A stretch of DNA of 64,000 bases from Xenorhabdus lircayensis (GTDB taxonomy: Bacteria > Pseudomonadota > Gammaproteobacteria > Enterobacterales > Enterobacteriaceae), in assembly GCF_016306625.1 (NCBI RefSeq), contig NZ_JACOII010000031.1, positions 66,280-130,279 on the forward strand, in the 5' to 3' direction. Shown here in pieces: positions 38,421 to 49,898 of the stretch. Made by a program: the position numbers and the translations under genes. Below the pieces are notes generated by a model. The model saw only the letters and a list, made by a program, of their open reading frames with translations, had not been told where the DNA came from and did no database searches. Positions within the stretch are counted from its first letter, which is position 1; the number at the start of each line of letters is the position of its first letter.

Positions 38421-38922
38421 AACCTCTTATTTATAGATTTCAGTTATCTAATCAAGTAAAAAACACTTCACTCTCCACCTTTTCATTATCCAAACTTTAG
38501 CATTACTACTTATTTTAATCATCAAGCGTTCTATTAATAACATTAAAATTTAAAAAAATAATAAAATTTTATATTCACATCAGTTAAAATATGCCATATT
38601 TATATATTATTTTAACACCACATAGAAAACCCTCCTTAGATAATAGTAAAAAATAGAATGCCATTGCTTTATTTATTATTTGGTTTTATTGCATTCAATA
38701 CATTAACACTCTAATTATTTTAACTATAAATAATTAAAACAATACCCATAAATAAAAGTATATTTAAAGTTATATTTGCAATCAATTTAACAACCACATA
38801 ACTGTACTTTATATTCACTATAAAAAGATCAGTAAAGATAGAGTTATTGCTATTTATTCTAATTATTGAGAACTACTACGAATTTTTTTGTAATCGTGAA
38901 TGTGCAATTACCCGATACAACC
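38421..38922. other. AT-rich gene-free region
   Basis: About 500 very AT-rich bases after the decayed coiled-coil copy. No supportable reading frame, RNA gene or operator was seen on either strand. Confidence 0.5.
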
Positions 38923-38952
38923 AGAAAAAATAAAGGGCTACATGAATAGCCC
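38923..38952 (-). terminator. Terminator of the aroC-yfcA-epmC-yfcL group
   Basis: On the minus strand GGGCTA and TAGCCC pair around a 6-base loop and are followed by TTTATTTTTT, 27 bases after the yfcL stop. Confidence 0.8.
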
Positions 38953-38979
38953 CAAAGCAAACTATTTTGTATCAGTTAA

Positions 38980-39255
38980 TTAGGATTTCGCATTATCCAG
39001 CAGTTTTTGCCATGTTGCCAAAACCAAAACCTGATCCGGTGGAGCCAGTTCTCCCGCTTTAATCGCTTTGTAAACGCTTTCTTCAACACGCTGATGGAGC
39101 TGTTCGACAGTATTTGCGCCTTCTTGCTCCAACTCAGCAACAGCCAAAGTCAGATGCCCGCGGAGGTATCCACCAGCAAATAATTCGTCATCACTGGCAT
39201 ATTCAACCATGTCATCAATTTGTGCCAGAATGCGTGTTTCAAACTCTGCGAGCAT
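38980..39255 (-). CDS. yfcL: YfcL family protein
   Basis: A 91-residue acidic protein matching the enterobacterial YfcL family (MLAEFETRILAQIDDMVEYASDDELFAGGYLRGHL). Function is unknown. It lies 21 bases after epmC and is followed by a clear terminator, so it is probably the last gene of the group. Order relative to epmC, yfcA and aroC is as in E. coli. Confidence 0.88.
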   Translation of the reverse strand: MLAEFETRILAQIDDMVEYASDDELFAGGYLRGHLTLAVAELEQEGANTVEQLHQRVEESVYKAIKAGELAPPDQVLVLATWQKLLDNAKS

Positions 39256-39276
39256 TGTTTTTCCTCAAAATCAATT

Positions 39277-39828
39277 TCAATTAGCAAAAGGCTCTTCCGG
39301 GTAGGGAAAACGTTCTGCTTTTAGTGGGGGCGTATTGTAAAACGATTGCAGACCTTGAATAAAGCATGATGCTCGTGTGGGTATTCCATTTTCAAGGTAT
39401 TGTATGACTTGTGCATGTACTTTTCGATGAAAAGCAAGGCGATCTGGCTCAAAATCCCCATCGAGGCTGTCACAACTGACATTAAACGGAAAACCCGCCG
39501 CGACGCAAAATAACCACTCCAACGACTGCGGCTTGATTTCCACTTTTTCAAATTCTCCCTGCATTTGAGCATCACGCCCATCAGGGCAATACCAGTAACC
39601 GAAATCGACCAATTTACGGCGCTCTTTACCTGCAATACACCAATGTGAAATTTCATGTAACCCACTGGCATAGAAACCGTGGGCAAACACAATCCGGTTA
39701 TAGTTCACCTCGTCATCTACGGGCAGGTAAATCGGTTCACCATCACCTTTTATCAAACGGGTATTACAGTCATCGCTGAAGCAATTATCAAAAATTTCTA
39801 TCAGTTGTTGATAATGATGTGCAGTCAT
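39277..39828 (-). CDS. epmC: Elongation factor P hydroxylase EpmC
   Basis: A 183-residue protein. EpmC hydroxylates the beta-lysylated Lys34 of elongation factor P. The family metal-binding motif is visible in FAHGFYASGLHEISHWCIAGKERR, with FGYWYCPDGRDAQMQGEFEKVEIKPQSLEW downstream, the YfcM/EpmC signature. Length is normal. It is followed by yfcL and preceded by yfcA on the same strand. Confidence 0.92.
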   Translation of the reverse strand: MTAHHYQQLIEIFDNCFSDDCNTRLIKGDGEPIYLPVDDEVNYNRIVFAHGFYASGLHEISHWCIAGKERRKLVDFGYWYCPDGRDAQMQGEFEKVEIKPQSLEWLFCVAAGFPFNVSCDSLDGDFEPDRLAFHRKVHAQVIQYLENGIPTRASCFIQGLQSFYNTPPLKAERFPYPEEPFAN

Positions 39829-39850
39829 GTATTAATGCAGAATCCTAAAA

Positions 39851-40651
39851 TCAAAAATAAAATGCCAGCCAAGAGCGGATAGTATCCCCATGATGGTCAT
39901 GGAGAAGTTTGATGCTCATCAAAAAAGAAATCGTTACCAACATCGGACGGATCAGCTTTTGTCCTCTGCTCAGTACTAAACTAGCACCTAGTCGCGCACC
40001 AATTATTTGCCCTATCAGCATTACAGAACCCACCAGCCATAAAACCTGTCCGCCAAGAATAAAAAACCCCAAGGCCCCGATGTTAGATGCAAAATTCAGT
40101 ACCTTGGCATGAGCCGTTGCTTTTGCCAAATTGTAGCCACAAAGCATGACATAAGACAGTGCGAAAAAGGAACCCGTCCCCGGCCCAAATACGCCATCGT
40201 AAAAACCGATTCCACACCCAGCAAAACAACCAAATGCGATAGGGCCGAGACGACGTTGCCGATCTTCGGCTCCAATATTCGGTACCAATAGAAAATAAAG
40301 GCCGATGATTATCACTAATGCCGGCAATAAATAACGCAAAAAATCCGGTGATACGAATTGAATCAATATGGCGCCCAACATGGCGCCAATTAGCGTCATG
40401 ACAATAGCAAAACGCTGGGATCGCCAATCCACTACCCCACGGCGGATAAAGTAAAGACTGGCAGAGAACGAACTACCTACAGCTTGAAGTTTATTCGTCG
40501 CTAGTGTCTGGACAGGCGAAACGCCCACCGACAGCAAAGCTGGAATGGTTAATAACCCACCCCCACCCGCTATGGAATCAATAAAACCCGCAACTATCGC
40601 AACCAAAAAAAGAAAACCGTAAATTTCTGGACCTAAGAATGACCATTCCAT
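39851..40651 (-). CDS. yfcA: TSUP-family membrane permease YfcA
   Basis: A 266-residue inner-membrane protein with about eight helices in two repeats. The TSUP motifs VAGFIDSIAGGGGLLTIPALL and GFYDGVFGPGTGSFF are present. TSUP proteins move sulfite, sulfonates or organic anions; the substrate is not defined. Lies between aroC and epmC. Confidence 0.9.
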   Translation of the reverse strand: MEWSFLGPEIYGFLFLVAIVAGFIDSIAGGGGLLTIPALLSVGVSPVQTLATNKLQAVGSSFSASLYFIRRGVVDWRSQRFAIVMTLIGAMLGAILIQFVSPDFLRYLLPALVIIIGLYFLLVPNIGAEDRQRRLGPIAFGCFAGCGIGFYDGVFGPGTGSFFALSYVMLCGYNLAKATAHAKVLNFASNIGALGFFILGGQVLWLVGSVMLIGQIIGARLGASLVLSRGQKLIRPMLVTISFLMSIKLLHDHHGDTIRSWLAFYF

Positions 40652-40741
40652 TATTCATTTCACCAGAAAACTGCTTACCATTATCATGATGTCTTTCGGC
40701 ATCGACCGGAGCTTATATCAGGGGCTCCCTTTTTTCCCGAT

Positions 40742-41827
40742 TTACCAGCGTGGAAGCGGCTGTGTCACGTCGGCACATTGAGCCCGCTGGCGCAATAAGT
40801 GATCCATCAGCACAATCGCCATCATCGCTTCTGCGATAGGTACAGCACGGATGCCAACACAAGGATCGTGCCGGCCGCGAGTCACCATATCCACTTCTTC
40901 GCCCTGACGATTAATTGTCTTGCCTGGCACCATAATACTGGATGTCGGTTTCAGGGCGATATGCGCGACAATCGGCTGGCTGCTGCTGATCCCGCCCAGA
41001 ATGCCACCAGCATGGTTGCTGGTGAACCCCTGTGTCGTTATTTCATCACGGTTTTCACTGCCACGTAAGTTAACAACACCGAAACCGTCACCGATTTCAA
41101 CACCTTTCACCGCATTAATGCTCATCAAGGCATGAGCGATATCTGCATCCAAACGGTCAAAAACCGGTTCTCCCAACCCCGCAGGCACATTCTCGGCAAC
41201 CACAGTGACTTTTGCACCGATGGAATTACCTTCTTTTTTCAGTACTCGCAGAAATTCATCAAGTTGAGTCAATTTACTCTCATCAGGGCAGAAAAAAGGA
41301 TTCTGTTCAACAAGATCCCAATCTTTCAGTTCGCAGTGAATATCCCCCATCTGAGTCAGGCAGGCACGAATGAGAATGCCGTATTTTTCAAATAGGTATT
41401 TTTTAGCAATCGCTCCCGCCGCAACGCGCATGGCGGTTTCACGGGCAGATGAACGCCCACCACCACGATAATCACGCAGTCCATATTTCTGTTCGTAGGT
41501 ATAGTCAGCATGCCCTGGGCGGAAAACATCTTTAATCGCACTGTAATCCTGTGAACGCTGATCGGTGTTTTCAATCATCAGGCCAATGCTGGTCCCTGTT
41601 GTCACTCCATCAAAAACACCAGAAAGAATGCGAACTTGATCGGGTTCACGACGCTGTGTCGTATAACGGGAAGTTCCCGGACGACGTCTGTCTAAATCGA
41701 TTTGTAAATCAGCTTCCGTAATAGCAATGCCTGGTGGAACACCATCTACAATGCATCCCAGTGCGATCCCGTGGGATTCACCAAATGTGGTGACACGAAA
41801 AAACTGCCCAATACTATTTCCTGCCAT
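40742..41827 (-). CDS. aroC: Chorismate synthase AroC
   Basis: Start ATG 41827 ([20 protein letters not shown]) is chosen over an in-frame ATG at 41887 because it matches the family N-terminus. A 361-residue FMN-dependent enzyme converting EPSP to chorismate. Signatures are [43 protein letters not shown] and the [18 protein letters not shown]-terminal motif. It follows prmB on the same strand. Confidence 0.95.
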   Translation of the reverse strand: MAGNSIGQFFRVTTFGESHGIALGCIVDGVPPGIAITEADLQIDLDRRRPGTSRYTTQRREPDQVRILSGVFDGVTTGTSIGLMIENTDQRSQDYSAIKDVFRPGHADYTYEQKYGLRDYRGGGRSSARETAMRVAAGAIAKKYLFEKYGILIRACLTQMGDIHCELKDWDLVEQNPFFCPDESKLTQLDEFLRVLKKEGNSIGAKVTVVAENVPAGLGEPVFDRLDADIAHALMSINAVKGVEIGDGFGVVNLRGSENRDEITTQGFTSNHAGGILGGISSSQPIVAHIALKPTSSIMVPGKTINRQGEEVDMVTRGRHDPCVGIRAVPIAEAMMAIVLMDHLLRQRAQCADVTQPLPRW

Positions 41828-41974
41828 TCCTACCCTGCCATCATTATTTGCGTTAAAAATGAGATCGAATAACAATAACTCACCCAATGATTAAAACCTA
41901 TCTTATTTCAGCAATTTTATTTGCCTTTAATGTCATGAGGTATCAGTTTTAACCATTGAGTGGTGTGAACAATA

Positions 41975-42910
41975 TTACTCTTTGAATTGCTGGAAATATT
42001 CGTGATGTTCAACAAGCTGCTGGCGAGTCAGCACGAAAACACCATCGCCATAAGCATGTTCGAATTTCAGCCACTTAAATGGTACGTCAGGGTATTGTTC
42101 AATCAGGTGTACCATACTGTTCCCGACTTCACATACCAGTATTCCATCTTCCGCAAGGAAATCTGGGGCTGTCGCAAGAATACGGAGAGCCAACTTCAAC
42201 CCATCAACACCTGCTGCCATAGCTAACTCAGGTTCATGATGGTACTCTTTAGGTAAGTCACTGAGATCTTCCTCATCGACATAAGGAGGGTTAGTAACAA
42301 TGATGTCGTATTTCACTAATGGCATATCATGAAATAGATCTGAGCGAATCGGGATTACACGGTGGGAAAGCCTGTGGTTCTCTATATTTATTTCTGCGAC
42401 GGCCAAAGCATCAGGAGAAATGTCAACAGCATCAACTTCAGCTTCTGGGAAGGCATGGGCACAGGCAATTGCAATACAACCGCTGCCTGTACAAAGATCC
42501 AAAATTGTCGATGGCTGACGTGAGATAAGTCCTTCAAATTGGTTGTCAATCACATATCTAACCAGTGAACGTGGAATCAAAACCCGCTCATCGACATAAA
42601 ATTCATGACCACAGAACCAGGCACGATTTATCAAATAAGCAACAGGAACGCGTTCATTAACACGACGCAAGACAAGTTCCACAATGCGCTGACGCTCTGT
42701 TGATGTCAGACGTGAAGCCAACATTGAATCTGGAATATCCAGAGGCAAGTGCAACGTGGGAAGAACTAATTGCAAAGCCTCATCCCACGGATGACATGTG
42801 GAATGCCCACAATAGATACTCGATTCGTTAAAACGGCTGGCAGACCAACGCAACATATCTAGTATGGTATGCAGCTCTGCAACAGCCTCATCGACTAAAA
42901 TCTTATCCAA
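41975..42910 (-). CDS. prmB: Ribosomal protein uL3 glutamine methyltransferase PrmB
   Basis: A 311-residue SAM-dependent enzyme that methylates a glutamine of ribosomal protein L3. The N-terminal helical domain precedes the methyltransferase fold with [16 protein letters not shown] and the substrate-glutamine motif [12 protein letters not shown]. In E. coli smrB is the divergent neighbour; here the hut locus lies between prmB and smrB. Confidence 0.94.
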   Translation of the reverse strand: MDKILVDEAVAELHTILDMLRWSASRFNESSIYCGHSTCHPWDEALQLVLPTLHLPLDIPDSMLASRLTSTERQRIVELVLRRVNERVPVAYLINRAWFCGHEFYVDERVLIPRSLVRYVIDNQFEGLISRQPSTILDLCTGSGCIAIACAHAFPEAEVDAVDISPDALAVAEINIENHRLSHRVIPIRSDLFHDMPLVKYDIIVTNPPYVDEEDLSDLPKEYHHEPELAMAAGVDGLKLALRILATAPDFLAEDGILVCEVGNSMVHLIEQYPDVPFKWLKFEHAYGDGVFVLTRQQLVEHHEYFQQFKE

Positions 42911-42979
42911 AAAACACCTCCAAATAACAAAAAAATATATATCCTATAAACTTCAGGTTACAGCCCGCAAAACAAACAC

Positions 42980-43019
42980 CGTTTATTATCTCCCCCGCAC
43001 TGCGGGGAGATAATAAACG
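42980..43019. terminator. Long hairpin between prmB and the permease gene
   Basis: CGTTTATTATCTCCCC and GGGGAGATAATAAACG form a perfect 16-bp stem around an 8-base loop. No U-tract is evident on either side. It lies upstream of prmB and downstream of the hut operon, so it may insulate them. Confidence 0.55.
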
Positions 43020-43141
43020 CATCTTGAAGTGCGACGAGTATATCAGATTGTTAGTTTGCCATGATCCCGAACACAAATCAGCTTCCTTAGCATGAGAATT
43101 GCCTTGGGATGAAATTGTCTTTGAATGAAACTGTATAAAGC

Positions 43142-43169
43142 GAAAACCACCCTATGTATATAGAGTGGT
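43142..43169 (-). terminator. Terminator of the hutU-hutH-permease unit
   Basis: On the minus strand ACCACTCTA and TAGGGTGGT pair with one mismatch around TATACA and are followed by TTTTCGCTTT, about 30 bases past the permease stop. Confidence 0.7.
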
Positions 43170-43199
43170 ATGAGATTGGTTAGCTATTACTTGTTTTTT

Positions 43200-44558
43200 T
43201 CACCCACTTTTTTTAACCCATAAATAATAGCTGATGGTTAATAATGCTATCCACATTATCCCAACGTACAATGCGATTCGGGTATTAGGGAAATAGCCCA
43301 ATACGGCAATTATAAATGCCATAAAAGCAATGGCTAAGGCAGGCGCAACGGGCCAGAAGGGAACAGGGAATTTAAGCTGTTTAGCTTCTTCTGCCGGCAT
43401 CTTACGACGCATGATATATTGTGACAGCAGAATCATCAGCCATACCCAGACGGTTGCAAATGTCGCAATCGAAGCAATAATCCCGAAAACTTTTCCCGGC
43501 AGCAAATAATTCAAAACGACACCAATCAGCAAGATCCCTGACATCACCAGCACGGTGACCCACGGTACACCGTTTTTAGTTAGTTGTGTGAAAGCCGCCG
43601 GAGCTTGTTTTTCCTGCGCCATGCCATACATCATCCGACCAGCACCAAAGATATCACTGTTGATCGCGGAAATAGCCGCAGTAATCACAACAATATTCAA
43701 GATATTCGCCGCTGAATCAATGCCTAGACTGGAGAATATCTGAACAAATGGGCTGCCATTTTGACCCACTTGATTCCATGGATAAATGCACATCAAAACA
43801 AACAACGTAAGAACATAGAACAGCAAGATGCGGAACGGAACTGCATTGATTGCACGCGGGATGGATTTCTCCGGATTTTTCGCTTCACTGGCGGTGATGC
43901 CGATGACTTCAATACCACCGAATGCAAACATAACGACCGTAAACGAGGCGATCACCCCTGCAATGCCATTTGGCATGAACCCGCCATGTTCCCACAAGTT
44001 TGATAGGCCGGTGACGTGTCCAGATTCTTGTCCGAAGCCATACATCATAATGGCAAATCCACCGACAATCATGGAAATAATCGCAGCAACTTTGATGATA
44101 GAAAGCCAGAATTCCATTTCACCAAATACTTTGACGTTACATAGATTTATCGCCCCAATGAAAAAGACAATACTGAGTACCCAGATCCACTGCTCGACAT
44201 GAGGAAACCAGAGTTTCATATAAATGCCAAATGCGGTGATATCAGCAAGGCAAACAACCAGCATTTCAAAGACGTAAGTCCATCCGGTCAGAAAACCCGC
44301 CAATGGTCCTAAGTAGTGAGTGGCATAATAAGAGAAAGATCCCGGTGCGGAACGATGAACCGCCATCTCTCCCAATGCCCGCATGACCATGAAAACCGCT
44401 GCTCCACCAATCGCATAGGCTAATAGTACCGCGGGCCCCGCTGCTTTAATGGCTTCCGCCGAACCATAGAAAAGTCCTGTGCCAATTGCCGACCCCAACG
44501 CCATAAACCGAATGTGGCGAACACTTAACCCTCGTTTGAGTTGTGAAATGTTTTGCAT
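43200..44558 (-). CDS. Amino-acid permease of the ProY/HutT type, probable histidine permease
   Basis: A 452-residue APC-superfamily transporter with 12 predicted helices. The N-terminal [31 protein letters not shown] and [26 protein letters not shown] are diagnostic of the enteric amino-acid permease family and closest in feel to ProY. It lies 91 bases after hutH on the same strand, so histidine (the HutT role) is the likely substrate. Proline specificity, as implied by the ProY name, cannot be excluded. Confidence 0.85.
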   Translation of the reverse strand: MQNISQLKRGLSVRHIRFMALGSAIGTGLFYGSAEAIKAAGPAVLLAYAIGGAAVFMVMRALGEMAVHRSAPGSFSYYATHYLGPLAGFLTGWTYVFEMLVVCLADITAFGIYMKLWFPHVEQWIWVLSIVFFIGAINLCNVKVFGEMEFWLSIIKVAAIISMIVGGFAIMMYGFGQESGHVTGLSNLWEHGGFMPNGIAGVIASFTVVMFAFGGIEVIGITASEAKNPEKSIPRAINAVPFRILLFYVLTLFVLMCIYPWNQVGQNGSPFVQIFSSLGIDSAANILNIVVITAAISAINSDIFGAGRMMYGMAQEKQAPAAFTQLTKNGVPWVTVLVMSGILLIGVVLNYLLPGKVFGIIASIATFATVWVWLMILLSQYIMRRKMPAEEAKQLKFPVPFWPVAPALAIAFMAFIIAVLGYFPNTRIALYVGIMWIALLTISYYLWVKKSG

Positions 44559-44649
44559 GATTTATCCTTGTGTCTTTTATTATTAGATTGGAAAAGATAA
44601 ATACTACGATAAGGCCGGTTTTATCCGGCCTAAAACGACGTGTTTGTAC

Positions 44650-46182
44650 TTAGTTTTCTATGATCTTTCCAGCAGGCAATAATGCAGCAAGTTGCTGTTC
44701 AGCCAACAGTTGAATAGCTTCATTAATATCCGGTGCGAAAAAGCGATCCTTATCATAATATGCGACTTTATCACGGAGGATATGGCGAGCTTTTTCCAGT
44801 ATCGGGCTGCTCTTCAAGCCATGACGGAAATCCATGCCCTGACAAGCTGTCAGCCATTCAATCGCTAAAATTCCACGCACGTTATCTGCCATTTCCCATA
44901 AGCGGCGACCCGCGGCGGGTGCCATTGATACGTGATCTTCCTGATTGGCCGAGGTTGGCAGGCTGTCAACACTGGAAGGATGTGCTAACGCTTTGTTTTC
45001 ACTCGCCAGAGCCGCCGCAGTTACCTGTGCAATCATAAAACCGGAGTTCACCCCGCTGTTTTCGACCAAGAATGGTGGCAACTGAGACATATTGCTATCC
45101 ATCAGTAAGGCAATTCGGCGTTCTGACAATGAGCCAATTTCTGCCAACGCGATAGCCAAGTTATCCGATGCCATGGCGACAGGTTCAGCATGGAAATTAC
45201 CCCCAGAAATCACTTCATCTTCTTCAGTAAATACTAACGGATTATCGGAAACCGCATTGGCTTCAACCATAATCACATCAGCAGCATGGCGGATCTGGGT
45301 TAAGCAAGCACCCATCACTTGTGGCTGACAACGCAATGAGTAAGGATCCTGAACTTTCGGACAGTTTTTGTGAGATTCAGAGATACCACTTTGTTCTTCC
45401 AGTACCAAACGGTAAAGGATTGCCACATCAATTTGACCTTTCTGACCACGTGCTTCATGAATACGCATATCAAATGGCTTACGGGAACCAAGGGCAGCTT
45501 CAACAGACAACGCGCCACAAACAATCGCTGATGCGAGTAAATCTTCGGCGGCAAAAAGACCTTTCAAGGCAAAAGCGGTTGAAGTTTGTGTGCCATTGAG
45601 CAACGCCAGACCTTCTTTTGCTGCAAGACGAATCGGCTTAAGTCCCGCTTTCTCCAGTGCTGCTTTGGCCGACAGCCATTCACCACGATAACGAGCTTTA
45701 CCTTCACCCAGCAATAACAAACTCATATGTGCCAATGGAGCCAAATCACCTGAAGCCCCTACTGAACCTTTAGTTGGGATGCAAGGATAAACTTCAGCGT
45801 TGACCAAAGCGATCAATCCCTGAATCACTTCCAGACGGATGCCAGAATAACCACGGGCAAGGCTATTGATTTTCAATACCATAATCAGTCGGACAATCTT
45901 ATCCGACAAAGGCTTACCCACTCCCGCAGCATGTGACATGACAAGAGAACGCTGCAATTCTTCCAAATCTTGCTCTGCAATGCGGGTACTCGCCAGCAAA
46001 CCAAAACCCGTATTGATACCGTAAGCTGTTCTGTTTTCACTGATGATGCGATTCACACAAGCGACGCTGCTCTCAATGGCAGGGAAACATTGCTCGTCCA
46101 AACTAATATGAACAGGATGCTGATAAACATGGCGTAATTCTTCACGCGTCATTTGTCCCGGATGAATAGTAATGTTTTTCAT
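44650..46182 (-). CDS. hutH: Histidine ammonia-lyase HutH
   Basis: A 510-residue enzyme that deaminates histidine to urocanate, the first step of the pathway. The autocatalytic MIO cofactor triad Ala-Ser-Gly is intact in [23 protein letters not shown] near residue 144. The C-terminal [18 protein letters not shown] motif is also complete. It lies 14 bases after hutU, so the two are cotranscribed. Confidence 0.95.
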   Translation of the reverse strand: MKNITIHPGQMTREELRHVYQHPVHISLDEQCFPAIESSVACVNRIISENRTAYGINTGFGLLASTRIAEQDLEELQRSLVMSHAAGVGKPLSDKIVRLIMVLKINSLARGYSGIRLEVIQGLIALVNAEVYPCIPTKGSVGASGDLAPLAHMSLLLLGEGKARYRGEWLSAKAALEKAGLKPIRLAAKEGLALLNGTQTSTAFALKGLFAAEDLLASAIVCGALSVEAALGSRKPFDMRIHEARGQKGQIDVAILYRLVLEEQSGISESHKNCPKVQDPYSLRCQPQVMGACLTQIRHAADVIMVEANAVSDNPLVFTEEDEVISGGNFHAEPVAMASDNLAIALAEIGSLSERRIALLMDSNMSQLPPFLVENSGVNSGFMIAQVTAAALASENKALAHPSSVDSLPTSANQEDHVSMAPAAGRRLWEMADNVRGILAIEWLTACQGMDFRHGLKSSPILEKARHILRDKVAYYDKDRFFAPDINEAIQLLAEQQLAALLPAGKIIEN

Positions 46183-46196
46183 ATCAATAATGCTCC

Positions 46197-47876
46197 TTAT
46201 TTTGCATCAATCATTGGCAGGTTCAGCCCCTGCTCTTTCGCACACTGGATAGCCAGCTCATAACCCGCATCGGCATGACGCATAACACCCGTTGCTGGAT
46301 CATTATGCAGGACACGGGCAATGCGTTCTGCTGCTTCATCAGTGCCATCACAGACAATTACCATGCCGGAATGCTGTGAGAATCCCATACCAACACCACC
46401 GCCATGATGCAGCGAAACCCATGTCGCGCCACCGGCGGTATTCAGTAAGGCATTCAATAACGGCCAGTCAGAAACCGCATCGGAACCATCTTGCATAGAC
46501 TCTGTTTCACGGTTAGGGCTAGCTACAGAGCCAGAATCCAAGTGGTCACGACCAATCACGACTGGTGCAGAAAGTTCTCCGCTGCGTACCATTTCATTGA
46601 ATGCCAATCCCAATTTAGCGCGATCACCCAACCCCACCCAGCAAATACGTGCCGGCAAACCTTGGAAACTGATGCGCTCTCTCGCCATATCCAACCAACG
46701 GTGTAAATGGGAATCATCTGGCAGCAGCTCTTTTACTTTGATATCGGTTTTATAAATGTCTTCAGGATCACCAGAGAGTGCCGCCCAGCGGAAAGGCCCG
46801 ATGCCACGACAGAATAGAGGACGAATATAAGCAGGAACAAATCCCGGAAAATCAAAGGCGTGTTCAACTCCCGATTCTTTCGCCATTTGACGGATGTTAT
46901 TGCCATAATCGAAAGTAGGTACGCCCTGTTTCTGGAAGGCCAACATGGCTTCAACGTGCACAGCCATTGAGGTTTTCGCAGCTTGAATCACTATTTCTGG
47001 TTCAGTCTCGGCACGGTGGCAATACTCTTCCCATGTCCAACCCGCTGGCAAATAACCATGTAATGGATCATGTGCGCTGGTTTGATCTGTCACCATATCA
47101 GGACGGACGCCGCGGCGTACCAACTCAGGCAGAATCTCTGCCGCATTACCGCACAATGCGATTGATACTGTTTTGCCTTCTTGGGTATAGCGTTCAATGC
47201 GCGCCAAAGCATCATCCAGATCAATGGCCTGTTCATCCACGTACTTAGTACGCAGGCGAAAATCAATGCGGCTTTGCTGGCACTCTATGGTCAGTGAAGA
47301 CGCACCTGCTAACGTTGCGGCCAGCGGCTGTGCGCCTCCCATGCCACCCAAACCCGCAGTCAGTACCCAGCGTCCAGTCAAATTACCGTTGTAGTGCTGG
47401 CGACCTGCTTCCACAAAGGTTTCGTAAGTGCCCTGAACAATGCCCTGACTACCAATGTATATCCAGCTACCCGCAGTCATCTGTCCATACATCGCCAGCC
47501 CTTTGGCATCCAGTTCGTTAAAATGTTCCCACGTCGCCCAATGTGGAACCAAATTCGAGTTTGCAATTAATACGCGCGGTGCGTTTTCATGTGTTTTGAA
47601 AACGCCTACTGGCTTGCCTGACTGCACCAGCAAAGTTTCGTCATTCTCCAGATTCTTTAGGGTTTCAACAATTTTTTCATAACATGCCCAATTTCTGGCT
47701 GCGCGACCGATCCCGCCATAAACCACCAACTCACCCGGATTTTCAGCGACATCAGGATCAAGGTTGTTCATAAGCATACGGAGTGGTGCTTCCGTCAGCC
47801 AACTTTTTGCTGTGAGTTGTGTTCCTCTAGGGGCACGAATAATTACGTTGCTGAATTTATTATTTTGCGTCGTCAC
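46197..47876 (-). CDS. hutU: Urocanate hydratase HutU
   Basis: A 559-residue NAD-dependent enzyme converting urocanate to imidazolone propionate. Family signatures are [46 protein letters not shown] and the C-terminal [22 protein letters not shown]. It is the first gene of the hutU-hutH-permease unit; a HutC-like palindrome lies 45 bases upstream of the start. Confidence 0.95.
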   Translation of the reverse strand: MTTQNNKFSNVIIRAPRGTQLTAKSWLTEAPLRMLMNNLDPDVAENPGELVVYGGIGRAARNWACYEKIVETLKNLENDETLLVQSGKPVGVFKTHENAPRVLIANSNLVPHWATWEHFNELDAKGLAMYGQMTAGSWIYIGSQGIVQGTYETFVEAGRQHYNGNLTGRWVLTAGLGGMGGAQPLAATLAGASSLTIECQQSRIDFRLRTKYVDEQAIDLDDALARIERYTQEGKTVSIALCGNAAEILPELVRRGVRPDMVTDQTSAHDPLHGYLPAGWTWEEYCHRAETEPEIVIQAAKTSMAVHVEAMLAFQKQGVPTFDYGNNIRQMAKESGVEHAFDFPGFVPAYIRPLFCRGIGPFRWAALSGDPEDIYKTDIKVKELLPDDSHLHRWLDMARERISFQGLPARICWVGLGDRAKLGLAFNEMVRSGELSAPVVIGRDHLDSGSVASPNRETESMQDGSDAVSDWPLLNALLNTAGGATWVSLHHGGGVGMGFSQHSGMVIVCDGTDEAAERIARVLHNDPATGVMRHADAGYELAIQCAKEQGLNLPMIDAK

Positions 47877-47920
47877 GGCTTTTTCCTATTTCATCTTTAT
47901 GAATTTTGTTAATTGTATAG

Positions 47921-47942
47921 TTGTATATACATGTATATTCAA
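47921..47942 (-). promoter_or_regulatory. HutC-type operator upstream of hutU
   Basis: The 22-bp near-palindrome begins TTGTATATACATGTATAT and ends TCAA, with one mismatched pair. The 12-mer TTGTATATACAT is repeated exactly upstream of hutI at 51219. GntR-family HutC repressors recognise TGTATATACA-type sites and are released by urocanate. Confidence 0.8.
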
Positions 47943-48110
47943 TAGGAAAAAATGTGACGCAGATAGAGTCGATAATATGGAGTACATTATCATTTATAAT
48001 AAATATCAATAAGATGATAATGATTTATTCTGTGATAAATAGAGGAATGTTTTTACTGGTTTTGTGTTTTGCATCACATTGATTTTACATTGTCGTTACA
48101 ACGTTTAATA

Positions 48111-48150
48111 AAAAAACCTCTTCAACCCAAAAGGGAAAAAGAGGTTTTTT
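48111..48150. terminator. Bidirectional terminator after hutC
   Basis: AAAAAACCTCTT and AAGAGGTTTTTT form a perfect 12-bp stem. It lies 18 bases past the hutC stop and separates the hutIGC unit from the hutU promoter region. The A and T runs allow termination in either direction. Confidence 0.85.
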
Positions 48151-48167
48151 GTGACTTGATGTGCAAA

Positions 48168-48899
48168 CTATGAACTAAAATGTCCTTTCAATTTATATCG
48201 ATATCCAGGAAACAATAACTTGGCACTGGAAACAATAAATTCTTTCGACCAAGTCCGGCGACTGATTAACAAACAAGGCGTATTTGCCTCAATTTGTAAT
48301 AATCTGCAAGAACGGGCATCTCCCGCAACAGCTTCAACAATATGCTCTCCTTCTGTCAGGGGCGCTACTTGCGATAAATAATCATGAGCAGTTTGCTGGC
48401 TGAAATCTTGTCTCAGGTATTCCGGTGCGGCCTGGGCATTGACATAACGATCTTCAATTTGTACAGGCACATCATTTTCATAATGGACAATAATGGAATG
48501 GTAGATAGACGCACCTACTGCAATACCAAATTCCGCAGCCTGAGTCACATTGGCATTCACTTCAGAGAGTTTCAGCACTTTACAACTGTGCTGGTGAGAG
48601 CGTGAAGCAATTTCATCCGCAATACTGTGAATTTCAAACAGGGCAGACTGTCCTTTCGGCTCAGAAACAAACGAACCCACACCTTGCAGACGGAATAGAA
48701 AACCTTCTGCCGTGAGCTCCCTCAGAGCCCTGTTAGCCGTCATGCGACTACAGTTAAATTGCTTGACTAATTCCGCCTCCGAAGGGATCCGGTCATGTGG
48801 TTTCCATTCCCCTGTATAGATATTTTCAATAATCGCTTGTTTGACTTTCGCATACAAAGGCACCGGTTTGACAAATGTATCTGGGAAATCAGTTGTCAC
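48168..48899 (-). CDS. hutC: Histidine utilization repressor HutC
   Basis: Start GTG 48899 is preferred since AAGGAA lies 6 bases upstream; the frame is open to a GTG at 48950 inside hutG. A 243-residue GntR-family regulator (HutC subfamily). The N-terminal winged helix contains PLYAKVKQAIIENIYTGEWKPHDRIPSEAELVKQFNCSRMTANRALRELTAEGFL. The C-terminal UTRA domain binds urocanate, which lifts repression of the hut genes. It is the last gene after hutI and hutG. Confidence 0.92.
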   Translation of the reverse strand: MTTDFPDTFVKPVPLYAKVKQAIIENIYTGEWKPHDRIPSEAELVKQFNCSRMTANRALRELTAEGFLFRLQGVGSFVSEPKGQSALFEIHSIADEIASRSHQHSCKVLKLSEVNANVTQAAEFGIAVGASIYHSIIVHYENDVPVQIEDRYVNAQAAPEYLRQDFSQQTAHDYLSQVAPLTEGEHIVEAVAGDARSCRLLQIEANTPCLLISRRTWSKEFIVSSAKLLFPGYRYKLKGHFSS

Positions 48900-48919
48900 T
48901 ATCACTTCCTTCTTGCTTT

Positions 48920-49879
48920 TTACCCATTCCACCAGTGCACCAATTGCCACGCAAGACGAGCAGCCACTTTGCCTCCCATTCCTTGGATGTCATACAAAGG
49001 ATTAAGCTCGACCAAATCTGCGGCTTGCAATTTTTTGCTCTGACAGATGAGTTGAATTAATGGCAGCAAACGTTCTAACGGAACACCCAACGCCGCAGGT
49101 GCGGAAACTGCTGGCATTTGCCAGATTGGCAGCACGTCTAAATCGATAGTCATATAAATTATATCAACTTGATTAATGATATCTTGTAGTTGCTGCTGTA
49201 CTTTGTCCAACATGGACTCAACACAATGAGTATCCCAAATAATTGTGACATCAAGATGATTAGCCTCGTCTAACAACGCTTGGGTATTCGATGCCAAACT
49301 GGCCCCGACACAAGTGTAATTAAATAGACGCTGGTGCTGCTGACAATAATGGGCAAGCTGCCGAAATGGAGTTCCTGATGTGGGCTGTGGCGAATTTCGC
49401 AGATCCAGATGTGCATCAAAATTGATGATACCGACACGCTGAGTCGGAAACGCACGATAAATTCCCATTCCATGAGCAAATGCCGTTTCATGCCCGCCAC
49501 CCAAAATAAGCGTTTTCATCTTATGCTGCTGGCATTCATATACCGCATCACTGAGGGCATTCTGTGCTTCACTCAGTTTTTCAGGATTGGCGCGAATATT
49601 TCCCAAATCCACCAGCCGATCATGACCATCATAGCTAGCCAGATTTGCCATTGATTGACGCAAATATTCAGGCCCTAACTTCGCTCCCAGACGACCTTGA
49701 TTGAGCTTGACGCCTTCATCACACTCAAATCCTAATAACGCAATGTGGTGAGGAAATTCATCTGGGGAGAAACTGGCTGGTTGTTTTATTGTCTGGAATA
49801 CGCGCAAAGCATTATCCGCTTCTGCAAGATCATTACGCCCTTGCCAAATGTTTTCTGATGTTGGATGCCATAAATTCAT
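48920..49879 (-). CDS. hutG: Formimidoylglutamase HutG
   Basis: A 319-residue ureohydrolase-family enzyme converting N-formimidoyl-glutamate to glutamate and formamide. The binuclear manganese site is complete: GGGHETAFAHG, INFDAHLDLR and MTIDLDVLPI. It lies 19 bases after hutI and before hutC on the same strand. With HutH, HutU and HutI it completes the four-step route. Confidence 0.94.
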   Translation of the reverse strand: MNLWHPTSENIWQGRNDLAEADNALRVFQTIKQPASFSPDEFPHHIALLGFECDEGVKLNQGRLGAKLGPEYLRQSMANLASYDGHDRLVDLGNIRANPEKLSEAQNALSDAVYECQQHKMKTLILGGGHETAFAHGMGIYRAFPTQRVGIINFDAHLDLRNSPQPTSGTPFRQLAHYCQQHQRLFNYTCVGASLASNTQALLDEANHLDVTIIWDTHCVESMLDKVQQQLQDIINQVDIIYMTIDLDVLPIWQMPAVSAPAALGVPLERLLPLIQLICQSKKLQAADLVELNPLYDIQGMGGKVAARLAWQLVHWWNG

Positions 49880-49898
49880 GTTCTATTCCTCGCCACCA